From Allosediminivita pacifica (GTDB lineage: Bacteria > Pseudomonadota > Alphaproteobacteria > Rhodobacterales > Rhodobacteraceae): a stretch of DNA of 64,000 nt. The first letter of the stretch is position 1. Each line of letters starts with the position of its first letter. A program made the translations under genes and the position numbers. The DNA lies in contig NZ_QBKN01000019.1 in the NCBI RefSeq assembly GCF_003054175.1, forward strand, positions 37,820-101,819, written 5' to 3'. The notes below the pieces were generated by a model, which ran no database searches, was not told where the DNA came from, and saw only the letters and a list, made by a program, of their open reading frames with translations. This document shows, piece after piece, positions 8,794 to 18,567 of this stretch.

Positions 8794-10142
8794 GTTCCAG
8801 TTTCAATACTGCCATAGTCGCCGAGCCACGGCGCGGCGGCATCGACCCCCGCGTGGTCGATGCCCTGCGCGTCGAGCCAGTGGCCAAGATGCGCGCGCAT
8901 GTCGCCGTAGTGCCTTTGCACGGGGCGGAAGCGCGGGTGCCATGGCGCCGGATGGTAGGTGCCGCGCGCGTCGTAGCAGCCGCCGTTCCAGTCGCCCCAG
9001 GGCATGGCCGCATTGAGATGCGCGCCGAGGCGGCAGTTCAACAGGAGACATTTGCCCACTGCCTCGAGCGTCGCCCGGCTGATGGTGCCGCGTGGATGGT
9101 CGTAGGTCGAAGTCTCGCCCGGCTCGCAGCGGAAGTCGGGATCGCGGGGCACGCCATAGGGCGTGGCCCGGACCGACTGGAACCACTGGCGGCCCAGCAG
9201 GAAATACCCTTTCAAAGCCTCGGGCGTGCCGTCGTGCACGAAATCGCAGTGCTCGAAGACGAAACCGAAGGGTGCGCGGATGTTGGTGCTTGGCGCGGTG
9301 GCCCAGCTCATGGCGCGGCGTGTTCCGCGTGACCGGATCGCGCAGCGCTCGAAGTGGGCCGTGGCCTGTCCGAAGATGAAGTCCACGTCGCCCTCGATCT
9401 CGCAGTCCCTCAGGGCGACGCGCGAGAGGGTGAAGGGATCGGGGGTTTCGAGGTAGAGCGTGTCCTGGAAGCTGGAGAGGCTGAGCCCCGAAAGCAGCAC
9501 GCGGTCCGCGCCCGCCACATGCAGCGCGACGGCCTGGTGCTGGCCACTGGCATAGCGCCCTTCCGTATCGGGCTGCGCCTCCTCCGGCGCGGCCTCGGGC
9601 CGGGTACAGGCGTAGTCGTTGACGATGCGCAGGCCGTGCAGTTGCGTGTCGTCGCGCCCGATCCGCAGGACCGAGGCGTTGCCGGTGGAAATCGTCCCGT
9701 GCGCGGCGATCGCCTCGAAGATCCGGCGTGTGGCCGGGTGCGCCCTTGCAAAGGCCGCACCGAAGCGAGCGCGATACTCGGCCCCCGTCATCTCGGCATC
9801 GACATCGGCGCGCAGCACGGCACCGGGTTCGGCGGAGATGGTCAGCGTCGGCGCCTCGGGCGGGATGTATACCGGGCCCGCGTGCTCGCCGGGCCGCAGG
9901 CGGATGTGCGTGCGGGTGCCTTGGGCGTTGTCTGTCGCATTGCCTGCGATGCAGAGGTCCACCGCCTCTTGCAGCGTCGCGATGCCACCTGCGCCGACGA
10001 CATGGTCGGGTACGGGCAGTCTGTCGCCTTCAGGCGTCCAAGGGTCCTCGCGCGGCTGGGCGACGGGACCTGTCAGCCGCAGGACGCGGTCGCGGGTGAC
10101 GCGCGCTGCCTGCGCCTCGGTCAGGACGGGCCTCGGGATCAT
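8790..10142 (-). CDS. Pectin methylesterase (CE8)
   Basis: The 450-residue protein is a right-handed beta-helix pectinesterase. Conserved blocks include GQHQAVALHV (Gln203), SFQDTLYLE (Asp227) and GDVDFIFGQATAHFERC (Asp252/Asp254), the active-site core of carbohydrate esterase family 8. It would remove methyl esters from galacturonan or oligogalacturonides. There is no signal peptide, so a cytoplasmic role on imported methylated oligomers is likely. An internal stretch of about 75 residues between the N-terminal strand and the Gln block resembles the larger PemB-like forms. The ATG at 10142 overlaps the stop of the GH28-GH105 gene (ATGA); longer upstream reading frames run through that gene and were discarded. 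It is the last gene of the pectin operon. Confidence 0.92.
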   Translation of the reverse strand: MIPRPVLTEAQAARVTRDRVLRLTGPVAQPREDPWTPEGDRLPVPDHVVGAGGIATLQEAVDLCIAGNATDNAQGTRTHIRLRPGEHAGPVYIPPEAPTLTISAEPGAVLRADVDAEMTGAEYRARFGAAFARAHPATRRIFEAIAAHGTISTGNASVLRIGRDDTQLHGLRIVNDYACTRPEAAPEEAQPDTEGRYASGQHQAVALHVAGADRVLLSGLSLSSFQDTLYLETPDPFTLSRVALRDCEIEGDVDFIFGQATAHFERCAIRSRGTRRAMSWATAPSTNIRAPFGFVFEHCDFVHDGTPEALKGYFLLGRQWFQSVRATPYGVPRDPDFRCEPGETSTYDHPRGTISRATLEAVGKCLLLNCRLGAHLNAAMPWGDWNGGCYDARGTYHPAPWHPRFRPVQRHYGDMRAHLGHWLDAQGIDHAGVDAAAPWLGDYGSIETGT

Positions 10143-12742
10143 TCGCCGGCCACGGCCTCGCGCGGGCGGCGGCCGGCCTCCTGGTGGGCGGCGAAGCTCA
10201 TCATCAGGGGGCCGACACCCTTGGCGTCGTCGCTGACGCGCGCCTCGCTCAGGTAGTATTCGGCGCTGCCATCCCGGTAGCGGCCCTGGAAGGGTCCGAG
10301 GCCCGCGACCTCGCAGATCTCGACCATCTCCTGCCCGCCACCGGGCCTGTCGCGGACCACGCCCGCCGCGAGCTGGGTGTGCAGCCCCTCGGCGTCGCCC
10401 GGCCAGAGGCCGAGCGTGCGCCCCTTCAGCAGCGCGTAGACGAACATCGCCGAGGCAGAGCTTTCGGGATAGTTTCCGTCGAGGTCCGGCCGGTCGATCA
10501 CTTGAAGCCAGAGCCCGTCGGGCCGGCGCAGCGCGGCGATGGCCTTGAGGAGCTGCGTGGTCCGGCCCTTGAGCGGGGCGAAACCGGCGGGGCCCACAAG
10601 TTCGGCCAGGTCGACCAGCGCCATGGCAAGCCAGCCCAGCGCACGCGCCCAGTGGGCGGGGCTCTGCCCGGTTTCGGGATCGGCCCAGGGCTGCTTGCGC
10701 GCCTCGTCGACCGCGTGGGCATAAAGGCCGGTTTCGGGGACATGCATCATGTCGAGGGCAGTGGCGACCTGGCGCAGCGCGTCCTCGACAAGATCCGCGC
10801 GCCCGGTGCGCAGCCCGTAGCCCACCTGGAAGGGCGCGCCCATGTAGAGCCCGTCGAGCCAGACCTGCCATGGGTAGCGCAGCTTGTGCCAGTAGACGCC
10901 CGAGCGCGTGCGCGGGTGCGTTGCGAGCTGGTCGACGAGCAGGCCCGCCGTGTCGAGCCAGCGGCCCTCGCCCGTCACCTCGTGGAGGTAGAGCAGCGCG
11001 CGGCCCGACAGGATGTTGTCGATGTTGTATTCGTTGGGGTCGTAGCCGGCGAGGCTGGGCCCCGCGCCGACCTGTGCCGACACGAGGCGGGTCAGGTGAT
11101 CGAGCCAGCGCGCCTCGCCGGTGGCGCGGTGCAGGCATTCGAGGCCACGGTAGATGCAGCCGTCCTCGTAGCACCAGGCGCCGCCCTTGTAGGGGGCGTG
11201 CCCGGCGGCATAGGCATCGAAAAAGCCTGTCAGCATGTCTGTCTGTTCCTTGTCGTCTGCCTGCACGCGCAGGGTTCCGGTGACTTCGGCGAAGTCGGCC
11301 AGGATGCCGCCGTGGCGGACGGGCACGACGTTCAGCGCCATCAGCGGCACGTCTTCGCGCGCGGCGGGGTCGTAGCTCACGCGCATGTCCTCGATGGTGA
11401 TACCGCGGGCGGGCGCCTCGGGCAGGCCCAGCACGGCGGCAGCGGCCTGCGCCACGCCGGTGGCGGTGACGCGGCGCAGGGTGATGCCCGAAATCTCGGG
11501 CGTGGTGGCGTCGACGGGCGCGGGCGCGCGATCCTGCACGGCCGCGCTGCGCCCGTCGGGATCGCAGAAGTAGAAGGCGTTGACGGCCAGCGGCGTGGGC
11601 ACGCCGCGCATGTCGACGTTCTCCATGGTGATGCGGACCAGCCGCCCGCCCCGGCCGCGCCGCGTCTTGAGCCGCAACCCCCGGTCGGTGCCGTCGAAGA
11701 GGCAATTCGCGATGCGCACGTCGGTGATGTCGCCGGACATCTCGGACCCCATGACAACGGCACCGTGGCCGCGCGCCATGTGGCAATGGGTGATCTGCAG
11801 GTCGCGGGTGGGCGCAAGATGCGCCTTCTGCCCGGCCAGACGCTTGCCCGCCTTCACGGCCACGCAGTCGTCGCCCACGGAGATGTCGAGCCCGATCAGC
11901 CGCGCGCGCAGGCAGCTTTCGGGATTGAAGCCGTCGGTGTTGGGGCTGTCGGGCGGGTTGCGGATGGTAAGCGCCACGGCGGTGAGATCATCGCAACGGT
12001 AGGGATGCACGGTCCAGGAGGGCGAGTTGCGCACGGTGAAGCCGCTGAGCAGCGCACCCGGGCAATGGGCGAGGTAGAGCGTGCGCGGACGGCGCGCGCC
12101 ATCGCGGGTTTCCTTGGGCCAGCTCCACCAGTCGCCGCGGTCGCCGCCGCCGTCGATCACGCCGCGCCCGGTGATGGTGAGCCCGGTGCAGCCCAGCGCC
12201 GTCACAGGCGCGGCGAAGCTCGGCTCGGGCACCCCTTCCCAGGTACCGATGACCCGGCCCGTGTCGTCACGGGCGGGCAGCACCGGCCAGCCGGTGCGGC
12301 AGCCATGGGCAGCGATCTCGGCGCCTTCGGGCAGCCAGAGCGTCATGTCGGATTTCAGGAAGACCGGCCCCGTCACGTAGCGCCCGGGATCGAGCCGCAG
12401 ACAGCCGCCTGCGGGCACCGCATCGATGGCCCGCGCGAAGGCGGCGGCGTTGTCGGGACTGTCGGGGCGCGCGCCGAAGTCCGAGGCCTCGACAAGGCCG
12501 GCGCAGGCCGGAGTGGAGAAGGCGAGCGATCCGAGATCGCATGTCAGGACGTAGTCGCGGCCCGGTTCGAGCCCCTCGAAAAAGAGCGGCGCAATCTGCG
12601 CGCGGCCCGAGGCGACCGTGTCGCCGCCCTTGGGCGCGAGCGTCCAGTCCACCGCGCGGGGCAGCCTGTAGCGGGCGCCTTCGGGCGCAAGAAGCAGGGC
12701 CGCTGTCCGCGCGGACAGGGCGATCAGGGAAAGATCGGACAT
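10139..12742 (-). CDS. Fusion of GH28 polygalacturonase and GH105 unsaturated uronyl hydrolase
   Basis: The 867-residue product combines two enzymes. Residues about 85-480 form a GH28 beta-helix with the catalytic set NTD (268-270), DD (291-292), GHG (325-327) and RLK (357-359). Residues about 503-867 form a GH105 alpha/alpha barrel with NIDNILSG (Asp575) and WLDGLYMG (Asp630), matching the YteR/YesR active-site aspartates. GH28 would trim galacturonan oligomers; GH105 would remove an unsaturated uronic acid from the non-reducing end, feeding KduI. No signal peptide is present, so both act in the cytoplasm. At the junction (linker DDKEQTD) an in-frame ATG with a Shine-Dalgarno is retained. 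This suggests that two adjacent genes became fused, or that the second domain is also made separately. The gene lies between the binding-protein gene and the pectinesterase gene. Confidence 0.92.
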   Translation of the reverse strand: MSDLSLIALSARTAALLLAPEGARYRLPRAVDWTLAPKGGDTVASGRAQIAPLFFEGLEPGRDYVLTCDLGSLAFSTPACAGLVEASDFGARPDSPDNAAAFARAIDAVPAGGCLRLDPGRYVTGPVFLKSDMTLWLPEGAEIAAHGCRTGWPVLPARDDTGRVIGTWEGVPEPSFAAPVTALGCTGLTITGRGVIDGGGDRGDWWSWPKETRDGARRPRTLYLAHCPGALLSGFTVRNSPSWTVHPYRCDDLTAVALTIRNPPDSPNTDGFNPESCLRARLIGLDISVGDDCVAVKAGKRLAGQKAHLAPTRDLQITHCHMARGHGAVVMGSEMSGDITDVRIANCLFDGTDRGLRLKTRRGRGGRLVRITMENVDMRGVPTPLAVNAFYFCDPDGRSAAVQDRAPAPVDATTPEISGITLRRVTATGVAQAAAAVLGLPEAPARGITIEDMRVSYDPAAREDVPLMALNVVPVRHGGILADFAEVTGTLRVQADDKEQTDMLTGFFDAYAAGHAPYKGGAWCYEDGCIYRGLECLHRATGEARWLDHLTRLVSAQVGAGPSLAGYDPNEYNIDNILSGRALLYLHEVTGEGRWLDTAGLLVDQLATHPRTRSGVYWHKLRYPWQVWLDGLYMGAPFQVGYGLRTGRADLVEDALRQVATALDMMHVPETGLYAHAVDEARKQPWADPETGQSPAHWARALGWLAMALVDLAELVGPAGFAPLKGRTTQLLKAIAALRRPDGLWLQVIDRPDLDGNYPESSASAMFVYALLKGRTLGLWPGDAEGLHTQLAAGVVRDRPGGGQEMVEICEVAGLGPFQGRYRDGSAEYYLSEARVSDDAKGVGPLMMSFAAHQEAGRRPREAVAGE
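11234..11251 (-). promoter_or_regulatory. Internal Shine-Dalgarno and ATG at the GH28-GH105 junction
   Basis: On the minus strand AAGGA (11251-11247) sits 10 nt before an in-frame ATG (11236-11234, codon 503), exactly where GH105 homology begins. It could allow independent translation of the GH105 domain, or be a relic of a formerly separate gene. Confidence 0.55.
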
Positions 12743-12763
12743 GGTGAACCGTCGGGAGATGGG

Positions 12764-12789
12764 CGGCGGGCCACGTGTGCGGCCCGCCG
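12764..12789 (-). terminator. Intercistronic hairpin after the binding-protein gene
   Basis: CGGCGGGCC (12764-12772) and GGCCCGCCG (12781-12789) form a perfect 9-bp stem with an 8-nt loop between the binding-protein and GH28-GH105 genes. No T run follows, so it more likely stabilises the upstream mRNA than ends transcription. Confidence 0.5.
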
Positions 12790-12798
12790 GAGCTGATA

Positions 12799-14061
12799 TC
12801 AGGAGTCGACGTCCTCGAGCGTTTCCTCGATGCCGTAGAGGATTTCCTCGGCGGCAGTCTCGGCGTCGATTTCACCGTAGGCGAAGAGCTCCAGCGAGTC
12901 GGACATGACCGAACGCACGTCGGGGTGCTCCATGAAGGGGTGGATCTTCGGCCCCTCGGCCTCGAGCACGAGGTTCTGCGCCTCGATCTGGACCGGCTCG
13001 ATGGCGCCCGCCTCGAGCAGCTGCTCCCGGGCCGCGTTGGAGGCCGGAACGCCGCGGGTCGAGCCCAGCGCGGCGACGCCCTCTTCCTCGTTCAGCAGGC
13101 AGTTGAGAACCTCGGCCGCGGCCTCGGGGTTGTCGGAATTGGCCGAGATCGCGAAGACCATGGAGGCCTTGCGGTAGATGCCGGGCGTCTCCTGCCCCTC
13201 CTGGGTGAGCAGGTCGGTATAGGCCAGCTCCTGCCCCTCCTCGAGCGGGTCGGAAATCTTGAAGTAGGTCGAATCCCACTGGTAGGTGCCGGCGATCTTG
13301 CCGCTGGTCCAGTCGGGGTTCTCCTGCAGCGCGTTCACGCCCGAGGCCGCGCGGTCGCGCCATGCCTCGATCACGTGGTTGTCGACCATGGACTGGTAGA
13401 AGTTGATGGCATCGGTCAGTTCTTCCTGCGACCAGAGCACCTCGTTGGTCTCCGCGTCGATCAGCGGCTTGCCGGTGCGCTGCGTGCCGACAAGCGTCAC
13501 CAGCAGCGCGGCGTCGAGGCCGATGCCCTCGAAGGGATAGTAGTCCTCGCCCAGCTTCTCGGCGAAGACCGGGCCGGCGGCCATGAGGTCCTCCCAGGTC
13601 TCGGGCAACTCGAGCCCTGCCTCGTCCCAGGTGGTCTTGTTGAATACGAAGAGCCGCCCTGTGGTCGAGACAGGCAGGCCGTTGAGCGCGCCCTTGATGG
13701 TGCCCGCCTCGATCTGTTCGTCCGACCAGTTCGAAAGATCGATGGTGTCGGAATATTCGCTGAGGTCGGCAAAGCCGTCGCCGTTTGCCGAGAAGATCGG
13801 CAGCCAGGGCCAGTTGACCTGCATGATGTCGGCCTCGGTGCCGCCGGCGATCTGCGTGGCCAGCTTCTCGAAGTGGCCGGAGAAGCCGGTGAACTCCGGC
13901 TTGATGCTGTGGCCGTGCTTTTCGCCGCAGGCGGCAAGCGCCTCTTGTGTGGCGATGTGCCGGCTGTCGCCGCCCCACCAGCTCATCCGCAGGTCCGCCG
14001 CGTTGGCCGCTCCGGCCAATGCCGTTGTTGTGAGCGCGATGCCCAGGATCCTTGATTTCAT
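12799..14061 (-). CDS. Extracellular solute-binding protein, family 1 (oligogalacturonide importer, TogB-like)
   Basis: The 420-residue protein opens with a signal peptide (cleavage about residue 21, AANAAD). It has the cluster-B/family-1 fold of oligosaccharide receptors: SWWGGDSRHIATQEAL, then TEADIMQVNWPWLPIF, and a C-terminal IDAETAAEEILYGIEETL helix. This N-terminal pattern is shared with TogB-like receptors for oligogalacturonides. It is encoded after the ATPase and before the GH28-GH105 gene in the pectin operon, which makes oligogalacturonate the likely ligand. A stable hairpin follows the gene. Confidence 0.9.
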   Translation of the reverse strand: MKSRILGIALTTTALAGAANAADLRMSWWGGDSRHIATQEALAACGEKHGHSIKPEFTGFSGHFEKLATQIAGGTEADIMQVNWPWLPIFSANGDGFADLSEYSDTIDLSNWSDEQIEAGTIKGALNGLPVSTTGRLFVFNKTTWDEAGLELPETWEDLMAAGPVFAEKLGEDYYPFEGIGLDAALLVTLVGTQRTGKPLIDAETNEVLWSQEELTDAINFYQSMVDNHVIEAWRDRAASGVNALQENPDWTSGKIAGTYQWDSTYFKISDPLEEGQELAYTDLLTQEGQETPGIYRKASMVFAISANSDNPEAAAEVLNCLLNEEEGVAALGSTRGVPASNAAREQLLEAGAIEPVQIEAQNLVLEAEGPKIHPFMEHPDVRSVMSDSLELFAYGEIDAETAAEEILYGIEETLEDVDS

Positions 14062-14082
14062 CGTCTTCTCCTCCCTTGACGA

Positions 14083-15209
<1,127 letters not shown>

Positions 15210-15210
<1 letters not shown>

Positions 15211-16124
15211 CAGCCCTTGACCCCTCCCGTGGAGATCCCCTCGATGAAATATTTCTGTGCCAGGAAGAACACCGTGAGCGAGGGCGCGAGGGTCAGCACC
15301 GACATGGCGAGGATCTGGTTCCAGGCGAAGGCCTCGGTCGTGTCGATCGACAGCTTGAGCGCGAGGCTCACGGGGTATTTCTCGACCGACGAGATGTAGA
15401 TCAGCGGGCCGAGGAAGTCGTTCATGGTCCACATGAACTGGAACAGGCAGACCGAGATGATCGCGGGCATCAGCAGCGGCACGACGATGAAGATCAGCGT
15501 CTGCAGCGTGTTGGCCCCGTCGACGCGGGCGGCCTCTTCCATGTCGCGCGGGATGGCGCGGAGGAACTGGATCACCATGAAGACGAAGAAGGCGTCACCG
15601 GCGAGCGCCGAGGGCACCCAGAGCGGCAGGAAGCTGTCGAGCCAGCCGATGTCGCGGAACAGCAGGTACTGCGGTATGCGCGTGACGACGTTGGGCAGCA
15701 GCAGCGTGGCGATGACCGTGGCGAACAGGATCTTCTTGCCGGGGAACTCGAAGCGGGCAAACCCGTAGGCCACCAGCGTGCACGAGATCGCCGTGCCGAT
15801 GGTTTTGGGGATGATGATCCACATGGAGTTCAGGAAGAACCGCCCGAAGGTATAGGGCGTCGAGGTCTGCCAGCCGTCGATGTAGCCCTGCAGCGTGGGC
15901 TCGCTTGGCCAGAAGCCGGGCGACGAGAACATCTCGGAGTTGGTCTTGAAGGAAGCCCCCACCAGCCAGATCAGCGGGTAGATCATGACGAGGCCGATGA
16001 CCGTCAGCAGCGAGTAGCGGATCACCGCGTTGATACGGGCCTTGCGGCGCAGCTTCTGTTCCAGCGCGGTGGGCGGCGTGCGCTCTCGGCTGGATTGCGA
16101 GGGAAGATCGGAAAGCGTGACCAT
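15210..16124 (-). CDS. Carbohydrate ABC permease, MalG/TogN-like
   Basis: The 304-residue membrane protein has a cytoplasmic N-terminus and about six membrane helices. The permease EAA loop, EEAARVDGANTLQTLIFIVVPLLMP, contacts the ATPase. The C-terminal tail ends in KYFIEGISTGGVKG, typical of MalG-family permeases. It lies 4 nt downstream of the partner permease and is coupled to the ATPase gene by a one-base stop/start overlap. The context identifies it as half of the channel of the oligogalacturonide importer. Confidence 0.92.
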
Positions 16125-16128
16125 GGGC

Positions 16129-17013
16129 TCAGCTCCTCTTGTCGCCGGCGTAGTAGACCCACTTCTTGGAAGACCAGAAGGCGATGAGGGTCAGCACCAT
16201 GATGATGACGAAAAGCACCCAGGCGATGGCAGAGGCGTAGCCCATGTCAAAGCTCTTGAAGGCCTCGTCGTAGATGTAGAGCGGCAGAAGGTAGGTGGAT
16301 TTCAGCGGTCCGCCCTGCGTGATGATGTAGGGGCCGTTGAACTCCTGGAAGGCCTGCACCGTCTGCATGATGAGGTTGAAGAAGATCACCGGCGTGATCA
16401 GCGGCAGGGTGATGTAGCGGAAGATCTGCCAGGGCCCCGCTCCGTCGATCGCGGCCGCCTCGTAGAGCGAGCGGTCGACCGACTGCAGCGCGGCGAGGAA
16501 GATCACCATGGCCGAGCCGAACTGCCAGCAGCGCAGCAGCGTGATCGTGAAGAGCGCGTTGTTCGGGTCGCCGAACCAGTTGATCGGCTCGCCGCCAAGA
16601 CCGGTGATGACCATGTTCACGAGGCCGGTGTCGGCGAAGATGTAGCGCCACAGAACCGCGATCGCGACCGAGCCGCCCAGGATCGAGGGCACGTAGTAGG
16701 CCGTGCGGAAGAGGTTGATCGCCTTCAGCCGGTAGTTCAGCACCACCGCGATGAAGAGCGCGAAGATCAGCTTCAGCGGCACCGTGGTGAAGACGTAGAT
16801 CAGCGTGACCTTGAGCGACTTGTCGAAGGTCCGGTCGCGGGTGAAGAGCTTCTGATAGTTCTCAAGCCCCACGAACTCCGGCCGCGAGAGCAGGTCGTAG
16901 TCGGTGAAGCTGAGGTAGAAGGACGCCACGAACGGAAAGGCGGTGAAGAGCGCCAGACCGATCAGGTAGGGCGAAACGTACCAGAGCCCGAGATACTTGC
17001 TGTCACCCCCCAT
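16129..17013 (-). CDS. Carbohydrate ABC permease, MalF/TogM-like
   Basis: The 294-residue membrane protein begins MGGDSKYLGLWYVSPYLIGLALF. It has six membrane helices and an EAA loop (YEAAAIDGAGPWQIFRYITLPLITP). FQEFNGPYIITQGGPLKSTYLLPLYIYDEAF is the classic region of UgpA/TogM-like permeases. The ATG at 17013 shares its A with the TGA of the GH4 gene (TGATG); an upstream extension would run inside that gene. It pairs with the MalG-like permease. Confidence 0.92.
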   Translation of the reverse strand: MGGDSKYLGLWYVSPYLIGLALFTAFPFVASFYLSFTDYDLLSRPEFVGLENYQKLFTRDRTFDKSLKVTLIYVFTTVPLKLIFALFIAVVLNYRLKAINLFRTAYYVPSILGGSVAIAVLWRYIFADTGLVNMVITGLGGEPINWFGDPNNALFTITLLRCWQFGSAMVIFLAALQSVDRSLYEAAAIDGAGPWQIFRYITLPLITPVIFFNLIMQTVQAFQEFNGPYIITQGGPLKSTYLLPLYIYDEAFKSFDMGYASAIAWVLFVIIMVLTLIAFWSSKKWVYYAGDKRS

Positions 17014-18404
17014 CAGGCAGCCCCTTTCAGGTTCTCGGGAAGCCAGGCCGATGTGGCGGCGATCATCTCGCCGAACATGCGGCGGGCTTCGGTTTCGGGC
17101 ATGTGCCGCACCAGCGGGTCCTCGTGGAAGAGCGGGAAAAGCGCCCCGCCCTCTCCCGCCATCACGGCCTGAAGCAGCGCGCTCTGGCGTGCGGCGTGAT
17201 CGGCGATGATGTCGTGCAGCCCTTCGGGCAGGTGCCCCGCCACCAGCGGCGTGATCCCGAGCCCCGAGAAGAGCGCGTTGGTTTCCACGATCGCGCCTTC
17301 GGGGATGCCCGCAAGCTGGCCGCGGTTGGGCAGGTTCACATTCGACACGAAGGTCCCGCCACCTGCCAGCGCGACGATCTGGTCGATCAGCGCCTCGTCC
17401 GAGCGTTTCGCCACGGGCGCGATCTCGCCCGCAGCCAGCGCCTCGGCGCGTGCCCGCCTGCGGGCCTGGTCGCGGGTCCGATACTCGACCGGCGTCAGGC
17501 CAAAACCCCAGCGGCCCGGGTCGGCAAGATAGTCGCCGACGGGCAGGAACTCGGCCAGGTGGCGGTCGCCCGCGGCGCCCGGAATGCCGAAGCGGTCGTA
17601 GAGGTCGAACTTCACCAGGCACTTGCTGCCGAAGTAGCGGTCGTGCTCGGCGTCCTCGCCGGGCACCGTCTCGTTCACGCCGGAGGCATTGGCCGCGGCG
17701 AAGGCGCGGTAGGCGGGCAGCATGTCGCGTCCGCCCAGCGAGATCGCGTCGACGAAGGTGAAGTGGTTGATGCCGAGCACGTTGACCTCGACATCGCGGA
17801 AGCTCCAGCGATCACTGCCCGCGTCGGCGTTGGCGATGCCCGCCACCTGACGGCGGATCTTGGTCACCTCGTGGCATTCGCCCCACGCGCGGATGCCCGG
17901 GAAGGCGGCGTGAAGCGCGCCGGTCAGGACGCTCATCGGGTTGGTGAGATTGCAGACCCAGGCATTCGGCGCGTGTTCACCGATGGCACGGGCGATCTCG
18001 GCCAGCATCGGAATGGCGCGCATGGCCCGGACGAAACCGCCGGGGCCCACAGTGTCGCCAACCGCCTGCGGGATGCCGTAGCGCGCCGGGATGCCGATGT
18101 CCTGGGCCATGTCGTCGAAACGGCCCGGCAGGATCGAGACGACAACCACGTCGGCGCCCTCCAGCGCCTCGCGCGGGCTCGGCACGGCGCGATACCGCGC
18201 GGGCGTACCGTTCGACACCTCGGCGTAGCGCCCCCCCATGCGGGCATTGCGCTCGGCCGCGGCCGGGTCCAGATCGTAGAGCCGGACCTCGGCGTCGAGC
18301 CGCGTGTCGTGGGCAAGGTCCGCCATGAGCGTCGGTGCCCAGTTGAGGGACCCGCCGCCGACATAGGCGATCCTGACCGGAATTGGATGTTCGATATCTT
18401 TCAT
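17013..18404 (-). CDS. Family 4 glycoside hydrolase, probable alpha-galacturonidase
   Basis: The 463-residue protein has the GH4 layout. A Rossmann NAD-binding start (IAYVGGGSLNW) is followed by CNLTNPMSVLTGALH, the metal-binding Cys177-His178 in WGECHEVTKI and His214 in GINHFTFVDA. GH4 enzymes use NAD and a divalent metal to cleave by an oxidation-elimination route. Members act on alpha-glucosides, alpha-galactosides, glucuronides or galacturonides. First position in an operon with an oligogalacturonide importer and pectin enzymes points to galacturonides (LplD-like activity), but this is inference. The ATG at 18404 is chosen because upstream codons extend into the divergent promoter. Confidence 0.88.
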   Translation of the reverse strand: MKDIEHPIPVRIAYVGGGSLNWAPTLMADLAHDTRLDAEVRLYDLDPAAAERNARMGGRYAEVSNGTPARYRAVPSPREALEGADVVVVSILPGRFDDMAQDIGIPARYGIPQAVGDTVGPGGFVRAMRAIPMLAEIARAIGEHAPNAWVCNLTNPMSVLTGALHAAFPGIRAWGECHEVTKIRRQVAGIANADAGSDRWSFRDVEVNVLGINHFTFVDAISLGGRDMLPAYRAFAAANASGVNETVPGEDAEHDRYFGSKCLVKFDLYDRFGIPGAAGDRHLAEFLPVGDYLADPGRWGFGLTPVEYRTRDQARRRARAEALAAGEIAPVAKRSDEALIDQIVALAGGGTFVSNVNLPNRGQLAGIPEGAIVETNALFSGLGITPLVAGHLPEGLHDIIADHAARQSALLQAVMAGEGGALFPLFHEDPLVRHMPETEARRMFGEMIAATSAWLPENLKGAA

Positions 18405-18567
18405 GCTCGTCACGTTCCAGCCCGGCGCGCAGTGCCCTGCACGCACGAGATGAACGGCCTCCTCCCTCTGATCCCGAAAAACCACCTTCCTCCAGTGGTA
18501 TTTTCGGCTCTTGATGCACGCTACGCCAGCGTGCACCTTGAATGAATGTCCGCTATGTCAGAAAAAG
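18405..18567. promoter_or_regulatory. Divergent promoter region between pectin operon and AraC regulator
   Basis: These 163 bp separate the GH4 and AraC genes and must carry both promoters. A GGTGGT/ACCACC-rich stretch near 18480-18500 and AT-rich sequence before the AraC start are visible, but no convincing repeated operator was found. Confidence 0.5.

Noticed and set aside
10143..11786. A much longer pectinesterase reading frame of nearly 1000 residues
   Set aside because: The upstream half is an Arg/Pro/Ala-rich antisense-type frame inside the GH28-GH105 gene; the ATGA junction at 10139-10142 gives the real start.
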